A stretch of DNA of 64,000 nt from Timema cristinae (GCA_039000515.1 JBCFYV010002255.1:25535463-25599462); one strand, 5' to 3'. Positions 33,656-45,100 are shown, numbered from the stretch's first letter. Notes: generated from the sequence alone by a model not told the origin. A program made the numbers and translations.

Positions 33656-34880
33656 CATTCTAATGTTATCCCCCCATCTGCCTATAGGTCTTACCATTGG
33701 GTTTGCCAGTCAATACCCTTGAGCATGGCTCCATTTTATCCCATTCGTAATGCATCCTGTCCAACATAATCTATGAGCCTTTATTATACTAACATTGTCT
33801 CGTGATGATTACAGGTTATGTAACTCATCATTATGTAGTCATCTCAACTTCCCAATAGCCTCATTTCTTTTTTGACCAATTATATTCCTAAGCAGCTTTT
33901 TTTTTTTCGATCAACCTAAAAGTTTTTTCCTCATGTAAGGTAAGAGACCACATTTCACACACGTGGTTTTGAGTTTTTTTTACCGCGTGTAGCGTGATTT
34001 GGTTTAAATTTTAAAATTGTTCATTTATTTATGATATTTATTAAGTAAATCAAGTGAGAACTAGCGTTAAATTAGTCCATAATTTAAAACTTGCTTTTGT
34101 TATAATTAGGTTTACGTAGGTTTAATTTATATGGTTTCATAATTTAGTTTATTAATCGTACAATTATTACTAACGTAACAACAGAATATTAGTTTTACAT
34201 AAACACGTTGTGTGTATGCTACTTTAATATTGTTATTAATTAGAATGGTATTTAAAAAGTAATCAACTTAGCTAAATTTGTTTACATTGCTTCAGAATTT
34301 TTGAGCTTATGATCTAATAATTAAAAAAGAGCAAATTTATAACATTTGATAAAGTAGTTGTATTTTTAAAAACTAGCTTTGTTGGTATTGAAGAGACAAG
34401 TACTATCTTTAGTAGCCCTAAAATATAACTTAGTGATATCAATATAAATTCAGGTACTACCTAACCTGTATAAGGACTTAACTTGATTTAACTTTAATAA
34501 TGGCTTGAATGGGAAATTAAAGGTGATGTAGCGAAACAAATGTGTGTTTTAATTTGTGAAAGAAAACAAATGTTTATCAGGGGAAAAATATTATAAGTAT
34601 TTTTAGAGTTCCACGTTTCTAAAACTCATTTTAAAATTGGTAGTTCAATATTAAATTGATAGTAAATTTATTTTTCTAAAATTAATATTTTTTTACTATA
34701 CCTAAAAACCTAAATATTTTATTTGTATGGCAATATACTATCTTTAAAAATTACAATAACAAATAATATTAAGTTTACTTATAATATATAAATTTCATCT
34801 CACACATTGTAATTAGGCCTATATTGTTTAAATTAATTTTAAATAATAGGCAACCTCATTGATAAACAAATGAAAAGAGT
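33656..34880. other. AT-rich DNA without recognised features
   Basis: Nothing recognised beyond weak resemblance of 34380-34450 to family E. Confidence 0.4.
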
Positions 34881-34889
34881 TTTAATTAC

Positions 34890-34998
34890 TATATTGTTTT
34901 ATAAATCATAATATGAATATCTATATTTATCTTGCTACACATTTTTCGATCAACAGTAAAGGTAACAAAATAAACTCATATATATATATATATATATA

Positions 34999-35040
<42 letters not shown>

Positions 35041-35210
35041 ATATATATTATATATATATATCTGTTAATTTTAAATTAATATATATTTTGACATCAGTTT
35101 TAACGTAAAGCTTCCCAGAATTACCCTAAAACACCTTAATATTCTAAAATGGGTCAAATAAAATGCAAAAATAAATTCTACCACAACATGTTGAAATTAT
35201 TAAATCTAAA
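34890..35210 (+). repeat. Dispersed repeat J, copy 2, with (AT)n expansion
   Basis: Same order of phrases as 26722-26970, but an 80-bp (AT)n-type microsatellite (about 34977-35062) occupies the place of a short AT stretch there. Confidence 0.75.
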
Positions 35211-35815
35211 ATTACAAAATCATATAATTGTTCTTTTATGAAAGGTAAGAATGATAATTCTATCATTATTTACTTCAAACAATTTTCAGATCTAGTGAAA
35301 AGTGTATTTTCCCTTTGTAGGTTTACTTAAATAAATATTTTAGGAACCTTAAAAATACTCCACAGTAGGTTTTTTTTTATTTGTAGTTTCCTCGTATTAC
35401 TATATAGTGAATCAACCTGTTTAAAAGTTAGATATGGAGAAAATAGTATTTTTGAAGTATAATTACCGATTGTTTTTACAATAAAAATATAAATGAAGAA
35501 ACATTATTGTAGTCCGATTGATTTCTTTAAATTCATAAATCCTGGTTAAATCAGTAATAAAAATATATCCATGCTAATAATTCTCTCACCTTATTCAAGA
35601 TGTGTACCTCCTCATGATATTCACCCTCTATACATCACACGCCAATCTATCGAATGCTATTTAATTATCTAACTAAACAACAGTCACTGTATTCAAAGTT
35701 TAAAGATTCTATTATACCTATGTCATTTTTATTTATTTTTCCACCCTGACACTGTATTTCACCACTATGTAAAATACCACATAACAGTTCAAAGCAGTTA
35801 AAAAAAGTCACGAGA
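35211..35815. other. AT-rich DNA without recognised features
   Basis: Nothing recognised. Confidence 0.45.
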
Positions 35816-35819
35816 AGGG

Positions 35820-36040
35820 TACGCACTTAAAACACGGCCGTTCACTTTACAACTCGCGTCATGATGAATTGTAGCGTAGTCAAAACACGGCAAGCTGATC
35901 TGAAAGGGAGCTTTAACCGCGCGATAGCTGAACCAAGCGTCGACTGGCGGTTGAAATCAGCGCGCGGCGCTTCCTAGCGCCGTGAAGTATTTGATGGCCG
36001 CCACGCTGCGCCACTGTCGTCGCCCTAACCCGGATAGGTA
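35820..36040. promoter_or_regulatory. Compact CpG-rich block, candidate promoter/first exon
   Basis: About 25 CpG dinucleotides in roughly 215 bp, including strings such as CAGCGCGCGGCGC, inside DNA where CpG is rare. It ends at 36034-36040 with GATAG/GTAATA, a plausible 5' splice site on the plus strand. No TATA box or long ORF. It may be the 5' end of a host gene or a GC-rich repeat fragment. Confidence 0.4.
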
Positions 36041-36117
36041 ATAAAACAAAATAAAATTTATGGTCTTAGTATTGTAGAGGGAAAATAATGTGTTACTGTT
36101 GAGGTTTTTTTTTTATA

Positions 36118-36372
36118 ATTTAACACTGCGTCTTACTACCCGTTTGGTTTATACGCTTAAGTACTAATTACCCTAATACGCTAGGAATTGGAAAGGTTAA
36201 ATATAGAGGAAGTGAACCCACATTTTCGTGGAGCAAGAGAGTAAAACCATTTGGTAAGAACCAAAACCACTCCTACTTCACCCAAGCGAGATTTTAACCT
36301 CTATCTGCCCGTCATCGACAGTTTAACTCAACACGAAATTAGCGTTTTAGCTGACTACGTCACCGAGGCGGT
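36118..36372 (-). mobile_element. B-type SINE, old copy
   Basis: 'taacactgcgtcttactaccc' tail, body and head ending 'caccgaggcgg', with many substitutions and a decayed B box ('gcgagattttaacctc'). Confidence 0.85.
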
Positions 36373-36679
36373 TAACTGTTTTGTTGATCCGTGTTAAACA
36401 TATTACTAATGTCTAAGTGACTAAGAGACACGACTGGATATTTTTTTAAACTATGTAGTTTTTTCCTTAATAAAGTTACGGTGAATTTACTAAATACAGC
36501 CGAATCTTGTAAATCTGAGTTCATTGAAAACAAATCTAAAGCGGATTATAAAAAAACTCTAAGTGGGAGAAAATTAAAGGATTGGAGGGGATGCAGATTG
36601 TTATCACAAAAATTAATTTACACTTTAATGAGTTTATAAAATTCACATTAATTTGATTTATGTATAATATGTAGTATTA

Positions 36680-37189
36680 ACTCTAGATTTAAATTTACAG
36701 TATATATTGTTACAGGACTGTAATTATTTTCAGTTACAGAGAATCAGTAAAAGGTTCCTAAAGGCATATGTTTTGAGCGTTGCGCTTTATGGAAGTGAAA
36801 CATGGGCCATCGTTGCAAATGAAAAGAAACGATTAGAAGAATTTGAAACGTGGTGCTACAGTATAATTTTTAAAATATCATTGATGGATTGGGTATTAAA
36901 TACAGAAGTTCTAAGAAAATCAAATTAAGAAAGGAAACTTTATAAGGTAAACAGCAAAGAAGAGATAGCATGGTAGGTCATATAATGAGACCAATGGTTT
37001 GATGAAGACAATAATAGAAGGAGATGAGGAAAGGAGAAATTCATGACGGATACTGAGACAGGATTATATTAAATATATAGTGAAAAATCTTGGCAGGAAA
37101 AGGACAACAATATAAGAAATTTGGCCCAGGGTGAACGAAAGTGAGATATCTACAGCAAACCAATAACAAGATTGAGAACTTAATGATGA

Positions 37190-37220
<31 letters not shown>

Positions 37221-37245
37221 TGATGATGATGATGATGATGAAAAC
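36680..37245 (+). pseudogene. LINE reverse-transcriptase C-terminal pseudogene with (GAT)n tail
   Basis: An open stretch encodes KRFLKAYVLSVALYGSETWA, then RLEEFETWCYSIIFKIS and an NTEVL block, all characteristic of the C-terminal third of endonuclease-type LINEs. Downstream, across frameshifts and stops, come GHIMR, a basic stretch and a RLRT-like end, followed by (GAT)n at about 37187-37240. Its tail differs from the (TAA)n LINE at 27.5 kb, so it belongs to another family. 5'-truncated. The His/Ile-rich minus-strand frames here are antisense of the GAT run. Confidence 0.82.
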
Positions 37246-37249
37246 ACAT

Positions 37250-37875
37250 TGTGTTTACTCTATTTCATTTGACTTAGTTTTATCCACCCCTTACCCCTAT
37301 TTTCCAAATACTACCGGGGATAAATCTAACAGTGTTATACCATATACAGCTGCGAGATTTTTAACCTTAGAAAAAGAAACATAGTCAAAACTTTTGGACT
37401 TGTCTGTACCTTAACCTCTAAAAAAAATTACATTTGTTGTCAATTTATATTAGAAAAATCTACTTTTTGTGTCAGTAGCTTCGTGTAAAATTCATCCTGT
37501 TCTATTTTCTTATGTTAAAATAAATCATGAATCAAAATATAATAAAATATGTTTTTAGTGAAAAGCATAAAAACTGCTTGGGATGAACAAATATAAAGAT
37601 GGCATTAAAAATTTAACTTTATTAAATAGAAACACATTTTTGAAGAAATATTTTAATAGTAATCTTCACTTCCTCACCCTAAGCCCATCAGTGTAGAATA
37701 TGAATATGAAGATAGTTTGGACTGGTGGTAAGAAGTTTAGAATACACATAAAATAAATGGTGCAGCAAAATTACACAAATTTTCTCATTTGGTTAAATTA
37801 TGAAACAAATGTTTCAAAAAAAAGTTTTCAGTTATCTACCCTAAGTAGGTTTTCCTCAAAAAAATAAAAGCCCAT
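37250..37875. other. AT-rich DNA, possible family E edge
   Basis: Nothing firmly recognised. Confidence 0.35.
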
Positions 37876-37879
37876 CTTT

Positions 37880-38710
37880 TGTTAATCTCAATAAACATTC
37901 TTTATATAAGTTTTAACAAGAATGTTTCAGAATTATTTTTTAAATATCAAATTTTCAAAAATAATTTAGTTGTAAACTACTCTCAAATGATTTACATAGG
38001 TAAAGGTATATACTTATTTTTAATTAAAAACTATTCCGAAATATCAATTCTGAGCTCAAAGTTAAAGATTGTTTTTAAAATATTTTAAATTTTCTTAACT
38101 TTGCTATAAGCAAACTATTTTTAAATAAGCTTATTTTAAAATATTAATATACATTATTATAAAGCATGTAAAGTAGCCTCTAAATACAAATTAAAATGAA
38201 TTCGAAATAGTTTTTTTTTAATTCTATCTTTTCAAAAAACAGTCATCAATAAACTACAAAACTATGATAAAAAGAAATGTTTCAAGAAAAACAAATATAT
38301 ATAATTATTTATAATGTAAAAAACTTAACAGATACCCATTTTAAACCAAATTGCTAAAGTAATTTCTCATAGTTATCTTTCTTTTATTAAAAAAAACAAA
38401 GGCCAATCATTAACTATGCACAAACTTTTCCACAAAAACAATCTTTTTTTTTCCCTTGTCAAACACTACCCATATATACATTTTAAGCAGAATTGTTGTA
38501 TCCATTTTATAAATATTTAAAAATTATGAACATCATTAATCGCTATACTACCGTTTAGCGAATTTTAACCAAAAACTAAGTAAAGAGTGTTATTTTTCTG
38601 TAAAATACTGCCTAGAACCAAATTGTTAAATGTCCTCCAAAAATGTGTAGTTTTAAAAAAAAAAATCATTAAACTACCCTTAATTTGAGGGCTAAGCCTT
38701 AAAAAAATCT
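37880..38710 (-). repeat. Degenerate ~143-bp core repeat (family E), copy 3
   Basis: Phrases like 'gaaccaaattgttaaa' recur at about 38039, 38176, 38328 and 38613 (spacings 137, 152 and 2x142). It continues beyond the SINE into the palindrome, where it meets the 'tggccagtgatggtcagacag' edge. Confidence 0.58.
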
Positions 38711-38870
38711 ACCCGCCTCGGTGGCGTAGTTGGCTAACGCACTTGTCGTGTAGAGCTCGACTGCTGAGGACGGGGAGATCGAGGTTCGAATCTATGTTGG
38801 GTGAACTAGGAGTGGTTTTTCCTAAATGGTTTTCCACTCTCCCTCCACGCAAATTCGGGTTTAAAAAATC
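38711..38870 (+). mobile_element. B-type SINE lacking its 3' half
   Basis: Complete head from ACCCGCC through the B box and 'cactctccctccacgcaaat', ending at 'tcgggt'. The distal body, hairpin and (TAA)n are absent, yet near-identical direct repeats TTAAAAAAATCT (38699-38710) and TTAAAAAATCT (38871-38881) flank it like a TSD. Confidence 0.85.
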
Positions 38871-39517
38871 TGAGTTATTGCCCTAAATCTGCAGCCTGCA
38901 TCTAAATATCAATTATATAACAAGTTTCAACAAAATCTTTAAGCTGTTTGTGATAGGCCTATGTGGCCAGTGATGGTCAGACAGAATTGAAAAATCTTTT
39001 TTTTGGGGGGGGGGGAAGGGGGCGCACATAAAACGTACATATTCATTAAAATCTCGAGATCGAAAATTTTACCAATAATTTCTTTGCTAAAATATAAGGT
39101 AAAATGTATATTATATATATATATATATATAATTATATATATATATATATAATTTCTTTGCTATAATATAAGGTAGAATGTATATTATATATATAATATA
39201 CATTCTACCTTATATTTTAGCAAAGAAATTATTGGTAAAATTTTCGATCTCGAGATTTTAATGAATATGTACGTTTTATGTGCGCCCCCTTCCCTCCCCC
39301 CAAAAAAAAGATTTTTCAATTCTGTCTGACCATCACTGGCCACATAGGCCTATCACAAACAGCTTAAAGATTTTGTTGAAACTTGTTATATAATTGATAT
39401 TTAGATTAAGGCTGCAGATTTAGGCCAATAACTCAGATTTTTTAAACCCGAATTTGCTTGGAGGGAGAGTGAAAACCATTTAGGAAAAACTACTCCTAGT
39501 TCACCCAACATAGATTC
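38788..39517. repeat. 730-bp near-palindrome
   Basis: Arms of about 328 bp (38788-39116 and 39191-39517) are inverted copies with only a handful of differences. The ~75-bp middle is AT-rich and holds an extra copy of 'aatttctttgct..ataaggta' that forms a perfect 40-bp inner palindrome centred at 39190/39191. The outer boundary lies inside the B-type SINE: the right arm carries the mirror image of SINE bases 38788-38870 at about 39446-39517. Confidence 0.93.
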
Positions 39518-40063
39518 ATATATATATATATATATATAATGGGCCTAAGCCTATATTTCTATAATATGAATTTTTAATCCGAATCTTTAGTTTCATTTCG
39601 AATCTTGACTTCAAATTTCCATCCAGGAATGTTTAAAAATATGCAATTTTCGTTGATGTAAATATATTAAAAATTCAATTTAAAATAAAGTTATTAAGGA
39701 CATGGAGTCACTGACAAATTATATTTTGTTTGTAATGTTTATTTCAACATAAACAACATAGATAAACCTTTTTTATGTAAACTTCACATATTTATGGTGT
39801 TGTTAATTAATTCTAATTTGTTAATCTCTTAACTACACAATTTATTATAATTTATTTACCAAGTTCTTAAAAAAATTATTTGAAGTCATGGTCATTATTC
39901 ATCATAATAATTATTTTTGAGATTTTCTTAAAATCTTTATGAATCTCAAATTTCTCGAATACTATGGGATTTTAAGGAGTCTATGGATGGAGAAATTAGC
40001 GTCCTATAGTTGATTTTATAATTTTTTTTTTAAAAGAGTAACTATTATGCATTTTTTCAACTA
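39518..40063. other. AT-rich DNA without recognised features
   Basis: Begins with (AT)n (39517-39538). Nothing else recognised. Confidence 0.5.
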
Positions 40064-40073
40064 AACACAAATG

Positions 40074-40302
40074 TTATTATTATTATTATTATTATTAGCA
40101 CCACGTCTTACTACCCGTTCGGGTTATACGCACTTACGCTAATGTGTAATGGTAGGGTGATTGTGAGATGAAATGAAGGACCTACAGTTTAACGTGGAAT
40201 CCGAACCACGGTGGAGGCTTGGCATTCCCCACATTCACAAGATGTCTTGTCAGAGGTGAAGGAAGGGTTTGGTAATCAGATAAATCTGTACCAGGACCGA
40301 GG
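40074..40302 (-). mobile_element. A-type SINE, 5'-truncated
   Basis: (TTA)n, tail, body and 'gataaatctgtaccaggaccgagg', then no head. Confidence 0.9.
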
Positions 40303-40905
40303 AAAGGTACTGTAAACGCTGGTAAAATTCTTTGATACATTAATAATGAATCAGCTATAACCAAGGGCGTAAAAAGAAGGGTTCTAGGTTTGCCCATATA
40401 AACCTATTAAAACTTTTATTTGCAAAAAGGTATAGTTAAATTTTCTAGCAGACACCCCTCCTCCCCTTTAGAAATATTATCTTACAACACCTTTGGGAAT
40501 TACATACGTTTCATTTTTAAAGGTATGATTATTTTATGTTTCAATTTTTAAGATATCAGAGACAACGGGGAGATTTTAATGATATGTTATATCGGGTACT
40601 AATGTAATTACTGTTTAGGGGGGCGTGAGATCGACTTTTTTGTTGTTATAATTTTTCTTTTGGCTTTTTGGTTATATTTAAATAATAAAGGAAACATAAA
40701 AAGCAAGTTTAAAAATTAAAAAAAAAAAAAACTAACTTTTACCAAAATTTTCGGGATTACAGATTATGTTTCTCGACAATCGGGTCGGGAACGGGAAATA
40801 GTTTTTCCCGCGGGAATCCCGAAATTTGGGAATCCTGACCACCCTACAAATATTTATCACATTCGTTCCATTTGTCACATCATTGTTTGCCCAGATTCCA
40901 TTTGT
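40303..40905. other. Unassigned DNA
   Basis: Contains a short stretch 'gtcgggaacgggaaatagtttttcccgcgggaatcccg' (about 40785-40830) with GGGAA/TTCCC inverted motifs. Nothing else recognised. Confidence 0.4.
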
Positions 40906-40907
40906 GT

Positions 40908-41178
40908 TTGGTGACCTGGTGGTCTAGGGGTAAGGTGTCAGACTTCTGTGCTGGCGGCGTGGGTTCAATCCTCGGTACCTGCACAGATTTATCTGATTAC
41001 CAAACCCTTCCTTCACCTCTGACAAGACATCATGTGAATGTGGGGAATGCCAGGCCTCCACCGTGGTTCGGATTCCACATTAAACTGTAGGTCCTCCATT
41101 CCATCTCACAATCACCTTACCAATATACATTAGCGTAAGCGCGTATAACCCGAAGGGGTAGTAAGATGCGGTGCTAGT
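40908..41178 (+). mobile_element. A-type SINE, full length, tail-to-tail partner
   Basis: Complete head to hairpin tail. Its terminal repeat is shared with the next, inverted copy ('ggtgctagtattattatt...attagcacc'). Confidence 0.93.
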
Positions 41179-41345
41179 ATTATTATTATTATTATTATTA
41201 GCACCCCATTTTACTACCCGTTCTGGTTATACGCACTTACGCTAATGTGTAATAATAGTATGATTGTGAGATTAAAAGGAGGACCTACAGTTTAACGTGG
41301 AATCCGAACCACGGTGGTGACCTGGCATTCCTCACATTCACAACT
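41179..41345 (-). mobile_element. A-type SINE, 5'-truncated, inverted
   Basis: Tail to 'cattcctcacattcacaactt'. The left end abuts the tail of the plus copy; the right end joins C-type sequence with no spacer. Confidence 0.9.
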
Positions 41346-41346
41346 T

Positions 41347-41545
41347 GGTTTATAGCATACATTAATTACTCTAATGGAATAGGCATGAGGAATCTTGAAT
41401 TCTAGAGCAAATGTACACACATTTGCATGGAGGGAGAGTAGTTAATAATCTAAATGAAACCACCCTTGTTACTTCCAACCGTTATTCGAACCCCGATATC
41501 TTCAACATGGGTAATCCCATCTAACATGAGCATTACACGTTTTAG
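41347..41545 (-). mobile_element. C-type SINE fused to the preceding A copy
   Basis: Starts at 'tttatagcatacattaattactctaatgg', just inside the expected hairpin, and runs through 'ttgcatggagggagagtag' to the B-box region 'cgttattcgaaccccgat'. Its own tail is replaced by the A copy. Confidence 0.75.
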
Positions 41546-41709
41546 ACCCCCTTATATGTTTTCTTTTGCAGTTTATTAAAATTAAATTAAATTATTCCTT
41601 ATACAAATTAGGGGACTAACGATATAAACACCAAGCTCATATATCTATTCTGGATTTTCGGTGATATGTCCGGCTGGAACCCAGAATGGATATACTTATA
41701 TTGATTTTC

Positions 41710-41775
41710 ACAGAGTTTTTTCCAATCAAAAACCACGCAAATACGGGTGTGTTCCTTCTAAATGTACACTCCTTC
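41710..41775 (+). mobile_element. C-type SINE fragment
   Basis: 'gttttttccaatcaaaaacc' then 'cacgcaaatacgggtgtg', C-type mid-body only. Confidence 0.5.
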
Positions 41776-41903
41776 CACCCTGAAAGGGAGCAGTCTTACT
41801 TTCACGGACTATACTATTACACCATCTTAAAGTTGCTCCATAGTGGAACAATGCAAGATAAGCTTGCTACTGGAGATGCGATGCTCGAATCTCTAATCAT
41901 TCT

Positions 41904-42078
41904 GACAAGACATCTTGTGAATGTGAGGAATGCCAGGTCTCCACCGTGGTTCGGATTCCACGTTAAACTGTAGGTCCTTCATTTCATCTCACAATCACCC
42001 TACCATTACACATTAGCGTAAGTGCGTATAACCCGAACGGGTAGTAAGACGCGGTGCTAATAATAATAATAATAATAA
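41904..42078 (+). mobile_element. A-type SINE, 5'-truncated with perfect TSD
   Basis: Starts at 'gacaagacatcttgtgaatg' and runs to (TAA)n. Perfect 12-bp TSD TCTAATCATTCT (41892-41903 and 42079-42090). Confidence 0.95.
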
Positions 42079-42090
42079 TCTAATCATTCT

Positions 42091-42600
42091 AATTCTATGG
42101 TATTGTAGAGAATCTATATTCGTAAAAATCTCAAATAAACTATCTCAAATACATTAGTTATGAAGACCTTGACTTCAAATGATAATCATTGTCAAGCAAT
42201 TAATTAAAGGAATTATAAAGACTTGTGTAATTGGGAGGGTAATCAAATAACATACACACACAAGGAACCAATTGTATTAATATAATTACTTGGTTATCTA
42301 TGAAGTAACATATAAATGACAAATAAGATTTGATTCGTCAGTAGCTTCTAACCTTAAACAATTTTTATTGATTTGTATTTTAAATATTTTAAATTTAAGT
42401 AAAATATTATATTTAAAAAAAATCGAAGATTTGAATTTAGATTCGAGTTTCAAAAGAAAATTTAAGATTCGAATTTCAGATTCGGATTTGAAAGGTACGA
42501 CCCATATCTACATTTTACCTTTCAGTGTAAACGCATCCTTTGTCCACTATCGTAATTGATTGTTGAAATCCTAGGTGAGTAGTATGATGAGATGAAATAC
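42091..42600. other. AT-rich DNA without recognised features
   Basis: 'gatttgaatttagattcgagtttc' at 42428 is an imperfect GATTCGAATTT-type repeat. A 63-codon frame (42368-42559) shows no motif. Confidence 0.4.
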
Positions 42601-42607
42601 AAAACAA

Positions 42608-42890
42608 GGTGACCTGGTGGTCTAGGGGTAAGGTGTCAGACTTCTGTGCTGGCAGCCGGGGTTCAATCCTCGGTCCCGGCACAGATTTATCTGATTACCA
42701 AACCCTTCCTTCACCTCTGACAAGACATCTTGTGAATGTGGGGAATGCTAGGCGTTCACCGTGGTTCGGATTCCACGTTAAACTGTAGGTCCTTCATTTC
42801 ATCTCACTATCACCCTACCAGTACACATTAGCGTAAGAGCGTATAACCCGAACGGGTAGTAATACGTGGTGCTAATAATAATAATAATAA
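42608..42890 (+). mobile_element. A-type SINE, full length
   Basis: Intact A and B boxes, body, hairpin and (TAA)n. Immediately followed by a second, tail-only piece 'aaccaagcgggtaataagac' (42894-42920), suggesting insertion into an older SINE tail. Confidence 0.94.
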
Positions 42891-43121
42891 TATAAACCAA
42901 GCGGGTAATAAGACGTGGAAAAAAATCAAATTTAAAAATATTTAAATGTGAAAAAAAGCTTATCTTCTGAAGTATGTTGAGCGTGTACTTTCCCAACATA
43001 AGATCATACACGTGATTTACAGGTTAGCTTAACTTGGGGCCCAACTCTAAATACTGCTTACCGAATCTCAGTCTCTTGAATGATATCTGTATGTAAATAT
43101 AAACAGAGAACTTTTAAATTC

Positions 43122-43397
43122 CCGTAGGTGACCTGGTGGTCTAGGGATAAGGTGTCAGACTTCTGTGCTGGAGGCCGGGGTTCAATCCTCGGTCCCGGCA
43201 CAGATTTATCTGATTTCCAAACCCTTCCTTCACCTCTGACAAGACATCTTGTGAATGTGGGGAATGTCAGGAATCCACCGTGGTTCGGATTCCACGTTAA
43301 ACTGTAGGTCCTTCATTTCATCCCACAATCACCCTACCATTACACATTAGCGTAAGTGCGTATAACCCGAACGGGTAGTAAGACGCGGTGCTAATAA
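43122..43397 (+). mobile_element. A-type SINE, full length
   Basis: Head GGTGACC at about 43127, hairpin tail, very short terminal repeat (only TAATAA). 9-bp TSD TTTAAATTC (43113-43121 and 43398-43406). Confidence 0.94.
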
Positions 43398-43532
43398 TTT
43401 AAATTCTGAAAGTCATTTTCACCTAGAATCAAATCAGGGGACCCTAGACAAGAATTTGACCTCTCAAATCAACCACCCAAGAAGGACAATAAACTTAAGG
43501 GATCCAATCCAATCAAGTGCAATGTACCCGTT

Positions 43533-43640
43533 ATGTGGCAAGGTGGTCTAAAGCATTAGACTCGAATTGCGTTTTGATCGTGGTCGACGCGTAGGTCTTA
43601 GTTTTATTCCTGTCTCAGCGCATTGAGGAAAGGGGAAGGG
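43533..43640 (+). mobile_element. tRNA-like repeat fragment, unassigned
   Basis: 'tggcaaggtggtctaaagc' fits an A-box region and 'taggtcttagttttattcctg' a degenerate B box. The loop length is too long for a functional tRNA. Confidence 0.35.
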
Positions 43641-43711
43641 GGAAGTCTCAAAATATAGTTTTGACAACTTTAACTTACCCGAATTTAGCAGGTCAAGCGG
43701 ACAAACATAAA

Positions 43712-43867
43712 TTATTATTATTATTAGCACCGCATCTTACTAACTGTTCGAGTTATACGCACTTACGCTAATGTGTAATGCTAGGGTGATTGTGAGATGA
43801 AATGGAGGACCTACAGTTTAACGTGGGATCCGAGCCACGGTGGATTCCTGACATTCCCCACATAAAA
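43712..43867 (-). mobile_element. A-type SINE, 5'-truncated
   Basis: Tail to 'ctgacattccccacat'. 9-bp TSD AAACATAAA (43703-43711 and 43868-43876). Confidence 0.92.
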
Positions 43868-43904
43868 AAACATAAAGATCGTCTCGTCAGGTGTTCTGGT
43901 TATA

Positions 43905-44095
43905 TGGAGGTCGGGGTTCAAATAACAGCCAGCCAGGAGTATCTAGGATATTTTTACTAAATTATTCATTACAATCCCTCAACGGGAATTCGAGTAAACT
44001 TTCCCCAAAAAATGTACATTCCTCATCTCTAATACATTAGAGTAACTAAATGCGCATGGATCTGACGGGTAGTAAGACTATATGTAAAAAAATAT
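43905..44095 (+). mobile_element. C-type SINE, old copy
   Basis: B-box-like 'ggtcggggttcaaataac', body, and tail 'ctgacgggtagtaagac' ending in an A-rich run. Confidence 0.65.
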
Positions 44096-44121
44096 TTTCA
44101 TCTTTACTTCCTAGAACGCGT

Positions 44122-44361
44122 TTTTTTAAGCACCACGTCTTACTACCCGTTTATGTTATACGCTTATGTACTCATTTTAGAGATTAGGAAGGTTATATTA
44201 ATAGGAAAAGTAGACACATTTGCGTTGAGGGAGAGTGGAAAACTGTTTTGGAAAACCAACCTCAGTAAACTCGACCGAGATTCGAACCTCAATCTCCACG
44301 TCATCAGCAGTCAAGTCTATTGAGAGAGTAGCGCGCTAGACCACGTGGCCACCGAAGCGGC
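44122..44361 (-). mobile_element. C-type SINE
   Basis: Poly-T/'aagcaccacgtcttactaccc', body, B-box region 'gagattcgaacctcaatc', head 'ctagaccacgtggccaccgaagcgg'. The best-preserved C-type head in the window. Confidence 0.9.
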
Positions 44362-44371
44362 TTTTTGTCTT

Positions 44372-44570
44372 TTTACCGCATTTTACTGTCTGTTCAGTTT
44401 ATACGTATATTTGATCATTACTCTAATAGGGGTAAGGATGAAGAAGAAAGCATTGTAAAGTTAATCTACCCGAATTTGTGTGGAAGGAGAAGAAAAAACC
44501 ATCCTCGATAGACACCACCGGGATTTGAACCACGATTCTTCCGTTACTATTAAGCAATGCATTATTACTT
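44372..44570 (-). mobile_element. C-type SINE, old copy in tandem
   Basis: 'taccgcattttactgtctgttc' tail, 'gtgtggaaggagaag', B-box region 'gggatttgaaccacgat'. Same orientation and only ~10 bp from the previous copy. Confidence 0.7.
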
Positions 44571-44818
44571 ATCTTTGTTTGGAAATTGTGACGTAAAACT
44601 ATATATCTATTTATTCAATAAATAATAAATATAGATATAAATGATAGTTGGATAATCGAAATCAACATGGGCTATATTCTAATAGCAGATTATGATTTAA
44701 TTTAATTTATATATGTATCTAGCGACGGAAGTATCTATAGCTAACGTTAATTTCGAAATTCATATGATTTTATTCGTACAAAGGCTACTAAAGGATTAGT
44801 TTAAGAGTTAATAATGGG

Positions 44819-45100
44819 GAGGGTAACCTGACGGTCTAGGGGTAAGGTGTCAGACTTCTGTGCTGGGGTTCCGAGGTTCAATCCTCGGTCCCGGCACAGA
44901 TTTATCTCATTGCCAAACCCTTCCTTCACCTCTGACAAGAAGTGTATTAATCAAAACTTGTGAATGTGTGGAATGCCAGGCCTCCACCGTGGTTCGGATC
45001 CCACGTTAAACTGTAGGTCCTCCATTTCATCTCACAATCACCCGACCATTACACATTAGCGTAAGTGCGTATAACCCGAACGGGTAATAAGACGCGGTGC

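Noticed and set aside
37041..37249. His- and Ile-rich minus-strand frames
   Set aside because: Antisense of the (GAT)n LINE tail.
40872..41090. Recurrent frames containing [18 protein letters not shown]
   Set aside because: The shared peptide is the translation of the A-type SINE body and not a protein family.
42608..42680. tRNA-like segments as functional tRNA genes
   Set aside because: A and B boxes are present, but the anticodon arm does not fold convincingly and every copy continues into SINE body and tail.
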